A DNA stretch of 64,000 bases from NCBI GenBank assembly GCA_903858115.1, contig CAIOHR010000433.1, positions 62,001 to 126,000 on the forward strand. Reading direction: 5' to 3'. Of this stretch, positions 8,193 through 17,323 are shown in pieces; the first letter of the stretch is position 1, and every line of letters starts with the position of its first letter. The notes under the pieces are model-generated. The model was given only the letters and a program-made list of their open reading frames with translations, was not told the origin of the DNA and did no database searches. This stretch comes from an uncultured Pirellula sp. (GTDB lineage: Bacteria > Planctomycetota > Planctomycetia > Pirellulales > Pirellulaceae). The position numbers and the translations under genes were made by a program.

Positions 8193-9365
8193 ATGATTTC
8201 CAAGCCCCAGCCAAAGCAACTCTTGCTCAGCGAGATTTTTCCTCCAATCCATGGAGGGAGTGGACGTTGGTTTTACGAAGTCTACCGCCGACTCGATCCA
8301 GGGAACTTCCTGATGGTCGTTCAGGAATCTAGCCAAGACACCCACGAAATAGACAGTCATTATCCGCATCCAATTCTTCGAGAGAACTTGCATGTGGATA
8401 AGCGAATATTGTCGAATTGGACCAGTATCCGCAGGTACCAAAAGATTTCCGGTCGCCTGAGAAACATTGTTCGCCAGCACCATGTCAGTGCCATTCATGC
8501 CGGGCGTCCACTGCATGAGGGATTGGTGGCGCGGTGGATGAATATCAGGTACGGGATACCCTACGTGTGTTTCATTCATGGCGAGGATATCAACGTCGCG
8601 ATGACGAGTCGCGAGCTTCGAATATTGACAGGCTCGGTGTTGGCAAATAGCCGTCGCTTGATTGCTAATTCCTCGTACACCAAAGGCCTGTTAATGAATG
8701 ATTGGAAAGTACATGAAAGCAAAATTGAAATGATACACCCAGGTGTCGATACTTCATACTTTGTACCACCAACTCAAGAATTAGACCGACCCACAACTTG
8801 GCAGGGAAAGTTCGTCATTCTGACCGTCGGCCGCTTGCAGCAACGGAAAGGGCATGACATGGTTCTTCGCGCCATTGCCATGCTCAAGACCACTTTTCCG
8901 GAACTTTTGTATGTGATTGCAGGTCAAGGTGAAGAGCACGATAGACTGACACAATTAACCCACGAATTGGGGGTAGCAGACATCACCGAGTTCGTTGGTG
9001 CAATTGATGATGAATCGCTGCGTTCACTTTATAGAAACTGTGATCTATTTGTTTTAGCCAATCGAAGTATAGGGAATGACGTGGAAGGATTTGGGATGGT
9101 TCTGGTAGAAGCTCAATCATGTGGCAAACCTGTAATTGCAGGGAAGAGCGGTGGTACATCAGACACAATGGATATTGGAGAATCTGGTTTCGTTATCGAC
9201 TGCACTTCACCACAATTGCTTGCAGAGTCGATTCGAATTCTTATCGAGAATCCAGAGCAACGAAAGCACATGGGTTTCCACGCCCGAAAATATACGATGG
9301 ACAACTTCGACTGGGACACTCTCGCGAATAAAGCAGAATCATTGTTTTCCCGTCTTCTGACCTAG
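8193..9365 (+). CDS. Glycosyltransferase family 4
   Basis: A further GT-B enzyme of 390 residues. Visible are the N-terminal FPPIHGGSGRWFYEVYRRL, the inter-domain VGRLQQRKGHDMVLRAIAML, and the C-terminal EX7E site in EGFGMVLVEAQSCGKPVIAG. It starts 20 bp after the preceding transferase, suggesting a shared transcript. From here to about 12460 the DNA is noticeably richer in A+T than the flanking transferase genes, which suggests separate acquisition of this block. Confidence 0.92.
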   Translation: MISKPQPKQLLLSEIFPPIHGGSGRWFYEVYRRLDPGNFLMVVQESSQDTHEIDSHYPHPILRENLHVDKRILSNWTSIRRYQKISGRLRNIVRQHHVSAIHAGRPLHEGLVARWMNIRYGIPYVCFIHGEDINVAMTSRELRILTGSVLANSRRLIANSSYTKGLLMNDWKVHESKIEMIHPGVDTSYFVPPTQELDRPTTWQGKFVILTVGRLQQRKGHDMVLRAIAMLKTTFPELLYVIAGQGEEHDRLTQLTHELGVADITEFVGAIDDESLRSLYRNCDLFVLANRSIGNDVEGFGMVLVEAQSCGKPVIAGKSGGTSDTMDIGESGFVIDCTSPQLLAESIRILIENPEQRKHMGFHARKYTMDNFDWDTLANKAESLFSRLLT

Positions 9366-9392
9366 TGATTCCAGAGTAGTAAAGCAATCTTC

Positions 9393-10706
9393 ATGGGACC
9401 CATTGTCGTATATGCGTTGATTTTGTGGGCATGCGTTGCAGGCCTGTGCCGTCCGTTCTGGGGACTGGCAGGCTATTTGTTCTTGCTTTTTTTGCAACCA
9501 GATTGGAACTGGCGTTGGGACGGTCTTTACGGGCTTCAGTATCAGAAATATGTCGTTGGATGCATCCTCATTGGAACCTCGATCCAGGGATTTAGAGGAA
9601 ACCGTCTCAGCGGATGGGCTGGGGCATCGATCTTGTCACTGCTCGGATTCATTTGCCTGATTTGGTTGTCGTCTTTACAATCGTTAGTACCATTGGCAAG
9701 TGAAGTTTATTTTGACGTCCTATGGAAAACCACCGTTGTTGCTTTTCTAGCGTATAGACTGGTCGACACACCAGAAAAAACGGTGTTATTGATGTGGTTT
9801 ATAGTGCTTGGTAGTGGTTACAACGCCTTTCGAATCAACGAAGATTACTTCACCACTGGCGTTGCTCGATGGATTAATAACAGCTGGGGATACAAAGGGG
9901 ATAGCAACGTCTACTCTCTGTTCACTTTTCCAGCTTTGACTTGTTCCATGGTCCTTGTCTTTACCGCAAAAAAAATGTACCTTCGTGGATTCGCAAGCGT
10001 AATTGCAATTCTCCACGTTCACCAATTGATGCTTTTAGAATCCAGAGGTGCGTTGCTGGGTGCTGCACTGTCCAGTGTTTTACTCATAACGTTCGTTCGA
10101 AAATCGCTTTACACCAATATCGGGATTGCTGTAGCATTGATTGTAGTGTTAGTATTGGCCGGCCCGCCGGTGGAAAAAGAGTTTCGTTCGATTTTTGCTA
10201 AGGAAGGAGAAAGGGATTCGTCTGCGGAAAGTCGATTTATCCTGTGGACCGCCGCTACGAAAATTGCATTTGACTATCCGTTGCTTGGTGTTGGCCCAAA
10301 TGCTACTCAGTTCATGATACCAAAATATGCGGTTGAATTCTCAGATCTTGGTGCAAAACACCCACATAATTTTTTTCTAGATATTGCATCAGGTTGTGGA
10401 ATACCTGCATTCTTGTGCTTTGTTGCTTTTCTCATGATACCCTTCGGTCATATCCTTTATTTTCGCAAACTGTATTTCGATGTTTCTGAGTCTTGCACTA
10501 CGATCATCCTAGCACCTCTTATTACAATCCCTGGATTTTGTGTCGCTGGTTTGTTTTCGGGTGGTGGGATGATTGAGAGCATCTATTTGATTATTGCGAT
10601 TTGGACGGGTGGGTTTCTGTCAATGGAAACCCAACAATCTGAATTGAAAAATGTAATCGAAACAGCTGAATTCCAAATCAACGCGATACAGCTTCCACCG
10701 GAATAA
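9393..10706 (+). CDS. O-antigen ligase / Wzy-type polymerase family membrane protein
   Basis: The protein of 437 residues consists of about ten hydrophobic segments. The family loop is visible: ESRGALLGAALS before a membrane segment, and GVGPNATQF then KHPHNFFLDIASGCGIPAF after it, as in Wzy_C proteins, in which a conserved Arg and His act in undecaprenyl-linked glycan polymerisation or ligation at the outer face of the cytoplasmic membrane. It sits among transferases and is one of two such proteins in the cluster (the other at 20073). Whether it polymerises or ligates is not decidable here. Confidence 0.9.
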   Translation: MGPIVVYALILWACVAGLCRPFWGLAGYLFLLFLQPDWNWRWDGLYGLQYQKYVVGCILIGTSIQGFRGNRLSGWAGASILSLLGFICLIWLSSLQSLVPLASEVYFDVLWKTTVVAFLAYRLVDTPEKTVLLMWFIVLGSGYNAFRINEDYFTTGVARWINNSWGYKGDSNVYSLFTFPALTCSMVLVFTAKKMYLRGFASVIAILHVHQLMLLESRGALLGAALSSVLLITFVRKSLYTNIGIAVALIVVLVLAGPPVEKEFRSIFAKEGERDSSAESRFILWTAATKIAFDYPLLGVGPNATQFMIPKYAVEFSDLGAKHPHNFFLDIASGCGIPAFLCFVAFLMIPFGHILYFRKLYFDVSESCTTIILAPLITIPGFCVAGLFSGGGMIESIYLIIAIWTGGFLSMETQQSELKNVIETAEFQINAIQLPPE

Positions 10707-10709
10707 TTA

Positions 10710-11540
10710 ATGATGACGAAAATTTCCTTGTATACTTGTGTTCGAAATGGAATCTATTTCGATTATCATGTTGTTGAGATGGTAAAACATCATCTACCTC
10801 TAGTTGACGAAATTATCGTCTTCGATGGAAACTCAACTGACGGTACTCGAGAAGCACTAGAGCATATTCACCCAAAGGTAAAGATTTTTTCAGAGGATTG
10901 GGGAGAACCTGAAGGTCAAGAATGGTTTGCCGAGTTCAAGAATCTTGCTCGTCAAAGGTGTACTGGTGATTGGTGTATTCTGTTGGACCCCGATGAGTTT
11001 ATTCCTGAATGGGAGTTTGCCCGACTTAAAAAGGCAATTAATGAATCCTGCCAGCCAATTATTCGACTGGAGTGGATTCATTTCTATGGCAACTACCGCG
11101 TGTACAACGCTAATCCATCTAAAAAACGATGGGCTGAGTATAAATTTCAGGTACACAAGAATCTTCCCGAAATGAAGGTCTGGGGGGATGGGTCGAATAT
11201 TCGGCTGGGGGACGAGGATTATGAAAACACAGTTTCTTCAGAGAGGTTTGTATGTCATCATTTCGGACTCGTTCGTTGGGCCTCTAGATTGCGTCAGAAA
11301 CTTCGAATTGTTGGAAAGATCAAACAACGTTCCTTCAGCCTCATGAAATTGCCGGGTCTGATTTTCAACATTCTTCCCTATAACTGGTTTGACCGAGATT
11401 TCCTGTCCGATTTAGCAATTTACAACGGCCCGTTGATCGAACCGGTTCGACGGAATCCCTCAGAATTTACGAGGGACAAAATGAAGCTCCACAAATACCT
11501 GTGCAGCCGACGGCAAGAACCTAGCAATAACAATCATTAA
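10710..11540 (+). CDS. Family 2-like glycosyltransferase
   Basis: The N-terminus ISLYTCVRNGIYFDYHVVEM, with DEIIVFDGNSTDGTREALE and a metal site LLDPDEFIPEWE, identifies a GT-A fold related to family 2. At 276 residues it is compact and has no clear membrane segment. The ATG follows the stop of the upstream polymerase by three bases, so translation is probably coupled. The sugar transferred is unknown. Confidence 0.85.
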   Translation: MMTKISLYTCVRNGIYFDYHVVEMVKHHLPLVDEIIVFDGNSTDGTREALEHIHPKVKIFSEDWGEPEGQEWFAEFKNLARQRCTGDWCILLDPDEFIPEWEFARLKKAINESCQPIIRLEWIHFYGNYRVYNANPSKKRWAEYKFQVHKNLPEMKVWGDGSNIRLGDEDYENTVSSERFVCHHFGLVRWASRLRQKLRIVGKIKQRSFSLMKLPGLIFNILPYNWFDRDFLSDLAIYNGPLIEPVRRNPSEFTRDKMKLHKYLCSRRQEPSNNNH

Positions 11541-11588
11541 GACAATATCCCTGGCTGTTAATTTACTTGAGTGGGTGATCGAAGCCTG

Positions 11589-12467
11589 ATGTTGACTGCG
11601 AAAAACAAACACGATCAGTTTTTGTCCGGGCAAGTAAATGATTTCCTAAATCAACTCCTTATCAACGCTCGACTTAGTTGGTTTCGACGCAAACGATATA
11701 AAGAGATCCACAAGTTGAATCTAATTTATCACATAGCTCCAATTCAATCGAATAATGTTTGGAGGGACAACGTTCGACTGCTAAGCACTTATTTTGAGAG
11801 ATTCGACAGGATCATCCTAGGGGTTGTAACTGGCGAGGGTATGGTTCCCTTTGAAAAGGTACAACATGAATTGGGAAGTCAAGAGACCAGGATCGAATGG
11901 ATTGTTAAGCCCAATTGTCCCAAATTAGGCGAAATGGCTACTTTTCCTACGATGCTATCGAAGATTGCTTCAACTGATGCGAGTCACGCCACATTTTACG
12001 GTCATACGAAAGGAGTTTCCCGCCCAGGTAGTCTCGCCGTTGAGATGTGGAAAAATTCAATGTACCATGCTTGCCTTTTTGACACAGACAGAATCAAGAA
12101 GTTGCTGAGGATGTATGCTTGTGCAGGGCCATTCAAAAAGCGTGGGCAATCCGAAGACTGGCAACCCGTTCGTAAAGGGCATTTTCACTTTGCTGGGACT
12201 TTTTTTTGGTTTCGAAACGACCAAGTTTTTTCAAATCCAAAGTGGCAAGAACTTAGGTATTATCGGTACGGCGTTGAAGAATATCTCGGCAGTCTGATCG
12301 ATGACAGAAATGCAGCCTGTTTATTCGGCGAATATGCGGGCAATCTCTACAGTGAAATAGAACATTCAAAATGTAGGAATTTTTTTTTTACAGCTTCAAG
12401 GTTTATTGGGCACTCGTTGAAGAACCGTCTAAGTCATTACACTGGTCACGGTAGTTCCAAAAACTGA
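11589..12467 (+). CDS. HTKG-motif protein, putative glycosyltransferase
   Basis: I do not recognise a named family with certainty. The visible signature is FYGHTKGVSRPGS, about 60 residues later HFHFAGTFFWFRNDQVF. Similar paired motifs (HTKG…, H-x-x-G-x-F-W) occur, as I recall, in putative sugar transferases of bacterial capsule loci and large DNA viruses; this is recollection, not a search. There is no signal peptide or membrane segment. The frame is open from GTG 11571, but ATG 11589 (MLTAKNKHD) looks more natural. Its place between a family 2 transferase and a glycan-lyase-like protein supports a glycan role. Confidence 0.75.
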   Translation: MLTAKNKHDQFLSGQVNDFLNQLLINARLSWFRRKRYKEIHKLNLIYHIAPIQSNNVWRDNVRLLSTYFERFDRIILGVVTGEGMVPFEKVQHELGSQETRIEWIVKPNCPKLGEMATFPTMLSKIASTDASHATFYGHTKGVSRPGSLAVEMWKNSMYHACLFDTDRIKKLLRMYACAGPFKKRGQSEDWQPVRKGHFHFAGTFFWFRNDQVFSNPKWQELRYYRYGVEEYLGSLIDDRNAACLFGEYAGNLYSEIEHSKCRNFFFTASRFIGHSLKNRLSHYTGHGSSKN

Positions 12468-12722
12468 TCCAGTTTCATTATCCGTAAAGGATAAAGCTTT
12501 ACAGCGATTTAGGAATTTCCGGAGGCGTTATAGATAGTAGATAGGTATCCCGGAGCAATCGCGTGGAGCACAGGCGCAAATGCTCAACTTGATGTGTGTT
12601 TGTCCGGTTGATTTCAAGCCCGAACTTGCTGGCGATTTCAGCACCAGTTTCTTCACAATGTACGATTCCCGTTGCTTTCCACGAGAAGAACTCTACCATG
12701 CTTTTCCCAATAACTGTGATCC

Positions 12723-15341
12723 ATGTCTAACGAACGCATCAACATTGAAGTAAAGCAACGGAGTAGCGCTAGCGTTCCACTCGGTCAGCCTGTAAGAACT
12801 GCTTTTCCTTTAGAGAGAGGACGGATTTTATCCAAAGATGAAATTGGTGTCCGAACGAAAAATGGCGATTATGAGATTTCACAAGTAAAGTCTCTTTCCA
12901 TTTGGCCCGATGGCTCTATTCGTTGGGGGCTGGCTGAATTTTTGTGGCTACCCTCCAATGAGTACGAGGTTGTTTTCTCTGAAGCAACCAATCTGCCCAA
13001 AGATTCGACAAAGCGTCATTTTTGGAGCCCGCAAACGAAAAATGATGGCTTGAGTCTCCTTTCATCCAACAATCTTGCTGTTCAAACATCCGTTCCAGTA
13101 AGGATTCGGCTCCGCACGAATGAAGGGCAAGAGTTTCTCGGCTGCATTGAAAAGCTAAAACCGATCGATCAGGGACCGATTCGAAATTCGTGGTCTGGCC
13201 AGGTCACCTTTAAGGATGCACTGAAGAAGTCAGCCCTCTTGGGCGAGTTGACGATTCATTCGTTTTCAGGCAGTGGACTACTAGAGTTTGAGTTCTGCAT
13301 TCGCAATCCGCAAGCCATGGCTCATCCTGGGGGCAATTGGGACCTGGGGGCAAAAAGGGCTATTCTCATCGATGAACTGTCTATCGACGTTGAGTTCGCT
13401 GAAAACTCAAGTGAAGACAAGTTCTCCATGTCGCTCCAACCAGAACCAAACGGCGACAGCATTGCGGCATCCAATGAGCTTAGACTATTCCAAGCCTCGA
13501 GTGGTGGCGAAAATTGGAATAGCCGTAACCACGTCGATCAACATGGCAATGTCCCTATGGCGTTTCGTGGCTATGAAATCAATGCCGATGGAGAAAGTCA
13601 CCTGGGACGACGAGCCACCCCGAAGGTTAGCATTGAAACAGGCGGAATTCGATACAGTGCAGCGTATCGAGATTTTTGGCAGAACTTCCCAAAATCTCTT
13701 CACGCAAACGGAAAGTCACTAACGATCGGGTTATTTCCGAAGGAAGCGGGCTATCCGCATGAATTGCAAGGAGGAGAGCAAAAGACTCATGCGTTTGCCC
13801 TGGAAATCGTTCCGGTCGATGAACCATCCAATATCGATTGGTATCTCGATCCGATCCATGTTTCACTGACGCCGGAAGAGTATGCCAAGGGAGAGGCATT
13901 ACCCTACCTCACACCGCGCGATCCATCGAGCGATGCGCAATACGAATCTCTGGTCAATCTGGCTTTGGAGGGTGACGATACATTTGAGATCAAGCGCGAG
14001 AAAATCGACGAATATGGATGGCGTCACTTCGGAGATATCTACGGAGATCACGAAGCGGTTTTTCATCAAGGATCGGGGCCTCTGATATCCCACTACAACA
14101 ATCAATACGATTGTACGGCTGGGTTCGCAAGTCAATATTTACGCACAGGCGATGTCCGATGGTTCAACCAAATGGTTGCAATGGCGGATCACGCTTGGGA
14201 CATCGATACATACCATACTGACGAGGACAAACTGCTGTATAACGGAGGATTGTTTTGGCATACCTACCATTATGCAGATGCAGATACGGCAACCCACCGA
14301 AGCTATCCAAAACAATTGCGAGTGTCCCAGTCGTTCGAAGGTGGTCAAGATCTTGCCGCATTAGGAAAAACCGGCGAAAAGCTTGCCAAAAATTATGCAA
14401 TCGGCGGCGGGCCAGCGGCTGCACACAACTACAGCACAGGCTGGATGGTTGCCTACTGGTTAACTGGCAAAGAACGTTATAGAACTGCAGCGATCAACGC
14501 AGCAGACTATGTCATGCGAATCGAAGATGGGCGGCTAACGCCCTTTCGTTGGTTGACGAACTCCGACACCGGATACTCGACCTGTAGCTCGGACGGGTAT
14601 TATGGGCCTGGCCGGGCATCGGCAAATTCCACTTTGGCATTGTTGACTGGGCATGAGTTGACAGGCGATGAGAGATATCTTCAGCGGGCTGCGAAATTGA
14701 TGCGACGGACGGTGCATCCAGAACAGAATCTGGATGCTTTGGATCTCCTCAATGCTGAGCTTCGATGGTTCTACACCATGTATTTACAAGCGCTTGGTCG
14801 ATTTGTCGATTACAAAGATCTGCTTGGGCAACGGGATTCCGATTTCGAATACGGAGTCGCTTCGCTACTGCATTTTGCAAACTGGATGGCAGAGAACGAG
14901 CGTCCAACGCTGTCGTGTCCACAAGAGTTACAATACCCAACTGAGACTTGGTCGGCACAAGACATGCGCAAATGGCATGTACTCGCATGTGCGTCAAAAT
15001 GGTGTGTTTCCGATGAGGATTCCGAGAGGCTTATGGCGAAAGCAGAATTTTTCTACGAACATTCTTTGAAGACTCTCGATGGGTTTGCCTCGAAGTCACT
15101 TTGCCGGCCTATCGTTCTATTGCTGAACTTTGGTTGGCAACGCGAGGCTTTGTTACAGTCACCGCGAATGGCTAACTCATCGAAGAAAATAAAGTGGCCA
15201 CCCTACAAGGTCTTTATCCCTCAGCGGCAAATTGCAATATCGAGGGCAAAAAGGATTTTGATGGCGGCAGCTTTAATTTTGTCCCTTTTGGTGATCGCTG
15301 CCATTGGTTGGGTCGTTTGGGCTCTATTTCGCATTGAGTAG
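12723..15341 (+). CDS. Membrane-anchored glycan-lyase-like protein (RIFT barrel plus alpha-toroid)
   Basis: The 872-residue protein begins with VPLGQPVRTAFPLERGRI and SLSIWPDGSIRWGLAEFLW, a pattern I associate with the N-terminal RIFT-barrel of exo-rhamnogalacturonan-lyase/YetA-like proteins. Residues ~430-750 resemble an (alpha/alpha) toroid (DVRWFNQMVAMADHAWDID, NYSTGWMVAYWLTGKERY). A single C-terminal membrane segment (RILMAAALILSLLVIAAIGW) anchors it; no N-terminal signal peptide is seen, so the bulk may be cytoplasmic unless exported otherwise. A role in trimming or releasing the exopolysaccharide is inference. The 255 bp before it contain no gene that I can support. Confidence 0.75.
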   Translation: MSNERINIEVKQRSSASVPLGQPVRTAFPLERGRILSKDEIGVRTKNGDYEISQVKSLSIWPDGSIRWGLAEFLWLPSNEYEVVFSEATNLPKDSTKRHFWSPQTKNDGLSLLSSNNLAVQTSVPVRIRLRTNEGQEFLGCIEKLKPIDQGPIRNSWSGQVTFKDALKKSALLGELTIHSFSGSGLLEFEFCIRNPQAMAHPGGNWDLGAKRAILIDELSIDVEFAENSSEDKFSMSLQPEPNGDSIAASNELRLFQASSGGENWNSRNHVDQHGNVPMAFRGYEINADGESHLGRRATPKVSIETGGIRYSAAYRDFWQNFPKSLHANGKSLTIGLFPKEAGYPHELQGGEQKTHAFALEIVPVDEPSNIDWYLDPIHVSLTPEEYAKGEALPYLTPRDPSSDAQYESLVNLALEGDDTFEIKREKIDEYGWRHFGDIYGDHEAVFHQGSGPLISHYNNQYDCTAGFASQYLRTGDVRWFNQMVAMADHAWDIDTYHTDEDKLLYNGGLFWHTYHYADADTATHRSYPKQLRVSQSFEGGQDLAALGKTGEKLAKNYAIGGGPAAAHNYSTGWMVAYWLTGKERYRTAAINAADYVMRIEDGRLTPFRWLTNSDTGYSTCSSDGYYGPGRASANSTLALLTGHELTGDERYLQRAAKLMRRTVHPEQNLDALDLLNAELRWFYTMYLQALGRFVDYKDLLGQRDSDFEYGVASLLHFANWMAENERPTLSCPQELQYPTETWSAQDMRKWHVLACASKWCVSDEDSERLMAKAEFFYEHSLKTLDGFASKSLCRPIVLLLNFGWQREALLQSPRMANSSKKIKWPPYKVFIPQRQIAISRAKRILMAAALILSLLVIAAIGWVVWALFRIE

Positions 15342-15462
15342 TCAACAATCGATGAATCCGCTACAGCAATCGCGGAATTCACCCGTTGCAAGTTCGTGTG
15401 TAAACCGTTCGTTCATTTATGAAATTTGTTTTTGTGTTAACTAATTTTGAGACCAGAAAAAC

Positions 15463-16122
15463 GTGAGTCAAACAATCAAACTAAATTTGGGCTGTGGGCC
15501 TGTTCAGCCGAAGGGGTGGGTGAATGTTGATGGTAGCATTCGAGCAAAAATTGCCTCCAAGTTGAACTGGCTCGATAACTTGCTGGTCAAGCTTAGGCTA
15601 TTTCCAGAAACGGAGTTCAACAAGGAGACGCGAGTACTCAATCTTCTTCGTCCGCTTCCCTTCCCTAACGATTCTGTTTCAGCAATCTACGCCGGTGAAC
15701 TCTGGGAGCACCTCAAGCTTTCCGATGCGGTCAAACTGACAGCCGAATGTTTTCGAGTTCTTCAAGCTGGAGGTGTTATTCGACTTGTTGTCCCGGATGG
15801 AATTGACTTTTGGTCAAAATATCTCGCAATTTTCAATGAGGAAGTGAAACTGCCAATAGAAGAAAGATCTTCCACACGCCTATCGAATCACACAGCCATG
15901 TTCTTTCGAGACATTTGTACGGAACGCGTTTTGCTGAAATCTGTTGGCCATTTTCACAAATGGCAATATGACGAAATACAGCTATCAGATCAATTGAGAA
16001 AAGCAGGTTTCGTTGACGTTGCTCGATGCAAATTTCACGAAAGTCGAATTGATGATGTAGACCTCGTCGAGCGATCAGATTTTCTCATTGTTGAAGGCGT
16101 GAAGCCGGGAAAACCAAAGTAA
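15463..16122 (+). CDS. Class I SAM-dependent methyltransferase (type 11-like)
   Basis: This 219-residue enzyme has motif I LNLGCGPVQPKGWVNVD near the N-terminus, a PFPNDSVSAIYAGELWEHL segment matching motif II with its acidic and His residues, and AGGVIRLVVPD for the following strand. The start is GTG at 15463, nine residues before motif I; nothing longer is plausible. Such proteins in glycan clusters cap or decorate sugars. It lies between the lyase-like gene and a family 2 transferase on the same strand. Confidence 0.87.
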   Translation: MSQTIKLNLGCGPVQPKGWVNVDGSIRAKIASKLNWLDNLLVKLRLFPETEFNKETRVLNLLRPLPFPNDSVSAIYAGELWEHLKLSDAVKLTAECFRVLQAGGVIRLVVPDGIDFWSKYLAIFNEEVKLPIEERSSTRLSNHTAMFFRDICTERVLLKSVGHFHKWQYDEIQLSDQLRKAGFVDVARCKFHESRIDDVDLVERSDFLIVEGVKPGKPK

Positions 16123-16183
16123 ATGTTTGTTTGTCAAGAATGTTTGAGACTCTACTCCATTCCCGAAACCTGAAACGATTTCT

Positions 16184-17122
16184 ATGAAGTCCGAGGTTTC
16201 CATTGTCGTTCCTGTTCGCAACGATGCCATGAGGTTGGGGACTTGCTTGAACTCGATTCGATCTTATGCTCCCAACGTTGAGGTTTACGTAATCGACAAT
16301 GGTTCGACAGACGGGTCAGGAGAAATGGCCGAGGGGCTTGGCGCTTCGGTAATTCTTTGCCCTGAACTTCGCGTCGGCGCGCTCCGCAATCGAGGTTGTG
16401 AGAGGTCTTCCAGTCAGTTCATCGCGTTTGTCGACTCCGATCATGAAGTAACATCCGATTGGCTTGAGAACGGTCTCCAGATTCTGTTACAGGACGACAG
16501 CACCGTTGCGGTTGGCTCGCACTACTTGGCACCTCCCTCTGGCACTTGGGTTCAGACCACCTGGGCAATCCACCGATTGCGGGGCCCCGAACGTTGCGAT
16601 GTGGACTGGCTGGGAGCAGGAAACCTATTTGTTCGCCGCGATGCCTTTGAAAAAGTAGGCGGCTTTCGCGAGGATCTGATCGCGGCCGAAGATGTCGATT
16701 TGTGCCACCGTTTGAGGCAATTGGGAGGGCGGATCATTTGTGACAAACGAATTCGGAACATTCACCACGGCGAACCGAAAACACTCATCGCATTTCTCCG
16801 AAAAGAATACTGGCGCGGTAGCAGCGGCGTCAAAGCCTGGATCTCCCAGGGATTTCCAATGAGAGATTTGCCAAGCCTGCTATGGCCACTTTGGCACTTC
16901 GTCGGAGGAGTTGTGTTTGCGGCATTGGCAATAACAGCCATCATTTCGATGGAGCGAACCTGGGAGACTCTAGCTTTAACATCACTGTTGGCTTGGATAC
17001 TCCCATCCGTGTTGCTTTCCGTTCGAACTTGCGTTTCGGAGAAGCGGACGAAGTGTATTCCCGCGCTGGCAGTTCTTTATTTCACGTATGGACTCGCACG
17101 GGCAGCTGCGCTGTTTAAATGA
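16184..17122 (+). CDS. Membrane-associated glycosyltransferase family 2
   Basis: The 312-residue protein shows VSIVVPVRNDAMRLG, VIDNGSTDGSGEMAEG, the DXD motif FVDSDHEV, the acceptor-side AEDVDLCHRLRQLGG and two or three C-terminal membrane segments (WHFVGGVVFAALAITAII and LALTSLLAWILPSVLL). This layout is common in transferases that act on lipid-linked intermediates. A 7-bp tandem repeat array begins 25 bp after its stop. Confidence 0.9.
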   Translation: MKSEVSIVVPVRNDAMRLGTCLNSIRSYAPNVEVYVIDNGSTDGSGEMAEGLGASVILCPELRVGALRNRGCERSSSQFIAFVDSDHEVTSDWLENGLQILLQDDSTVAVGSHYLAPPSGTWVQTTWAIHRLRGPERCDVDWLGAGNLFVRRDAFEKVGGFREDLIAAEDVDLCHRLRQLGGRIICDKRIRNIHHGEPKTLIAFLRKEYWRGSSGVKAWISQGFPMRDLPSLLWPLWHFVGGVVFAALAITAIISMERTWETLALTSLLAWILPSVLLSVRTCVSEKRTKCIPALAVLYFTYGLARAAALFK

Positions 17123-17146
17123 GATATAGTGCTTTGCACGTGCTTG

Positions 17147-17202
17147 GTGCGTAGTGCGTAGTGCGTAGTGCGTAGTGCGTAGTGCGTGGTGCGTGGTGCG
17201 GG
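17147..17202. repeat. 7-bp tandem repeat GTGCGTA, eight units
   Basis: Five perfect GTGCGTA units are followed by two GTGCGTG and one GTGCGGG, 56 bp in all. The array lies between a glycosyltransferase and the flippase gene and creates a spurious GTG-initiated extension of the flippase frame at 17186. About 70 bp later two related words (TTCAACAAAGCACCAAGGAC and TTCAACGAAGCACGAAGCAC) form an imperfect direct repeat. Confidence 0.95.
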
Positions 17203-17323
17203 GTGTGAGTTTGTTTTCAACAAAGCACCAAGGACATTTGCTTTAACCAAGCACTGGTCTGCACCGTTCTTCAACGAAGCACGAAGCACACTTCTTTTCG
17301 TATTCACCTCGGTTGTAGGGCGC

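Noticed and set aside
12499-12699. 66-codon minus-strand frame between the HTKG gene and the lyase-like gene
   Set aside because: No recognisable motif or ribosome binding site; the gap is short and the product is not supported by anything else.
17147-17202. Possible CRISPR-like array
   Set aside because: The units are 7 bp in direct contact, with no spacers and no cas genes; it is a simple tandem repeat.
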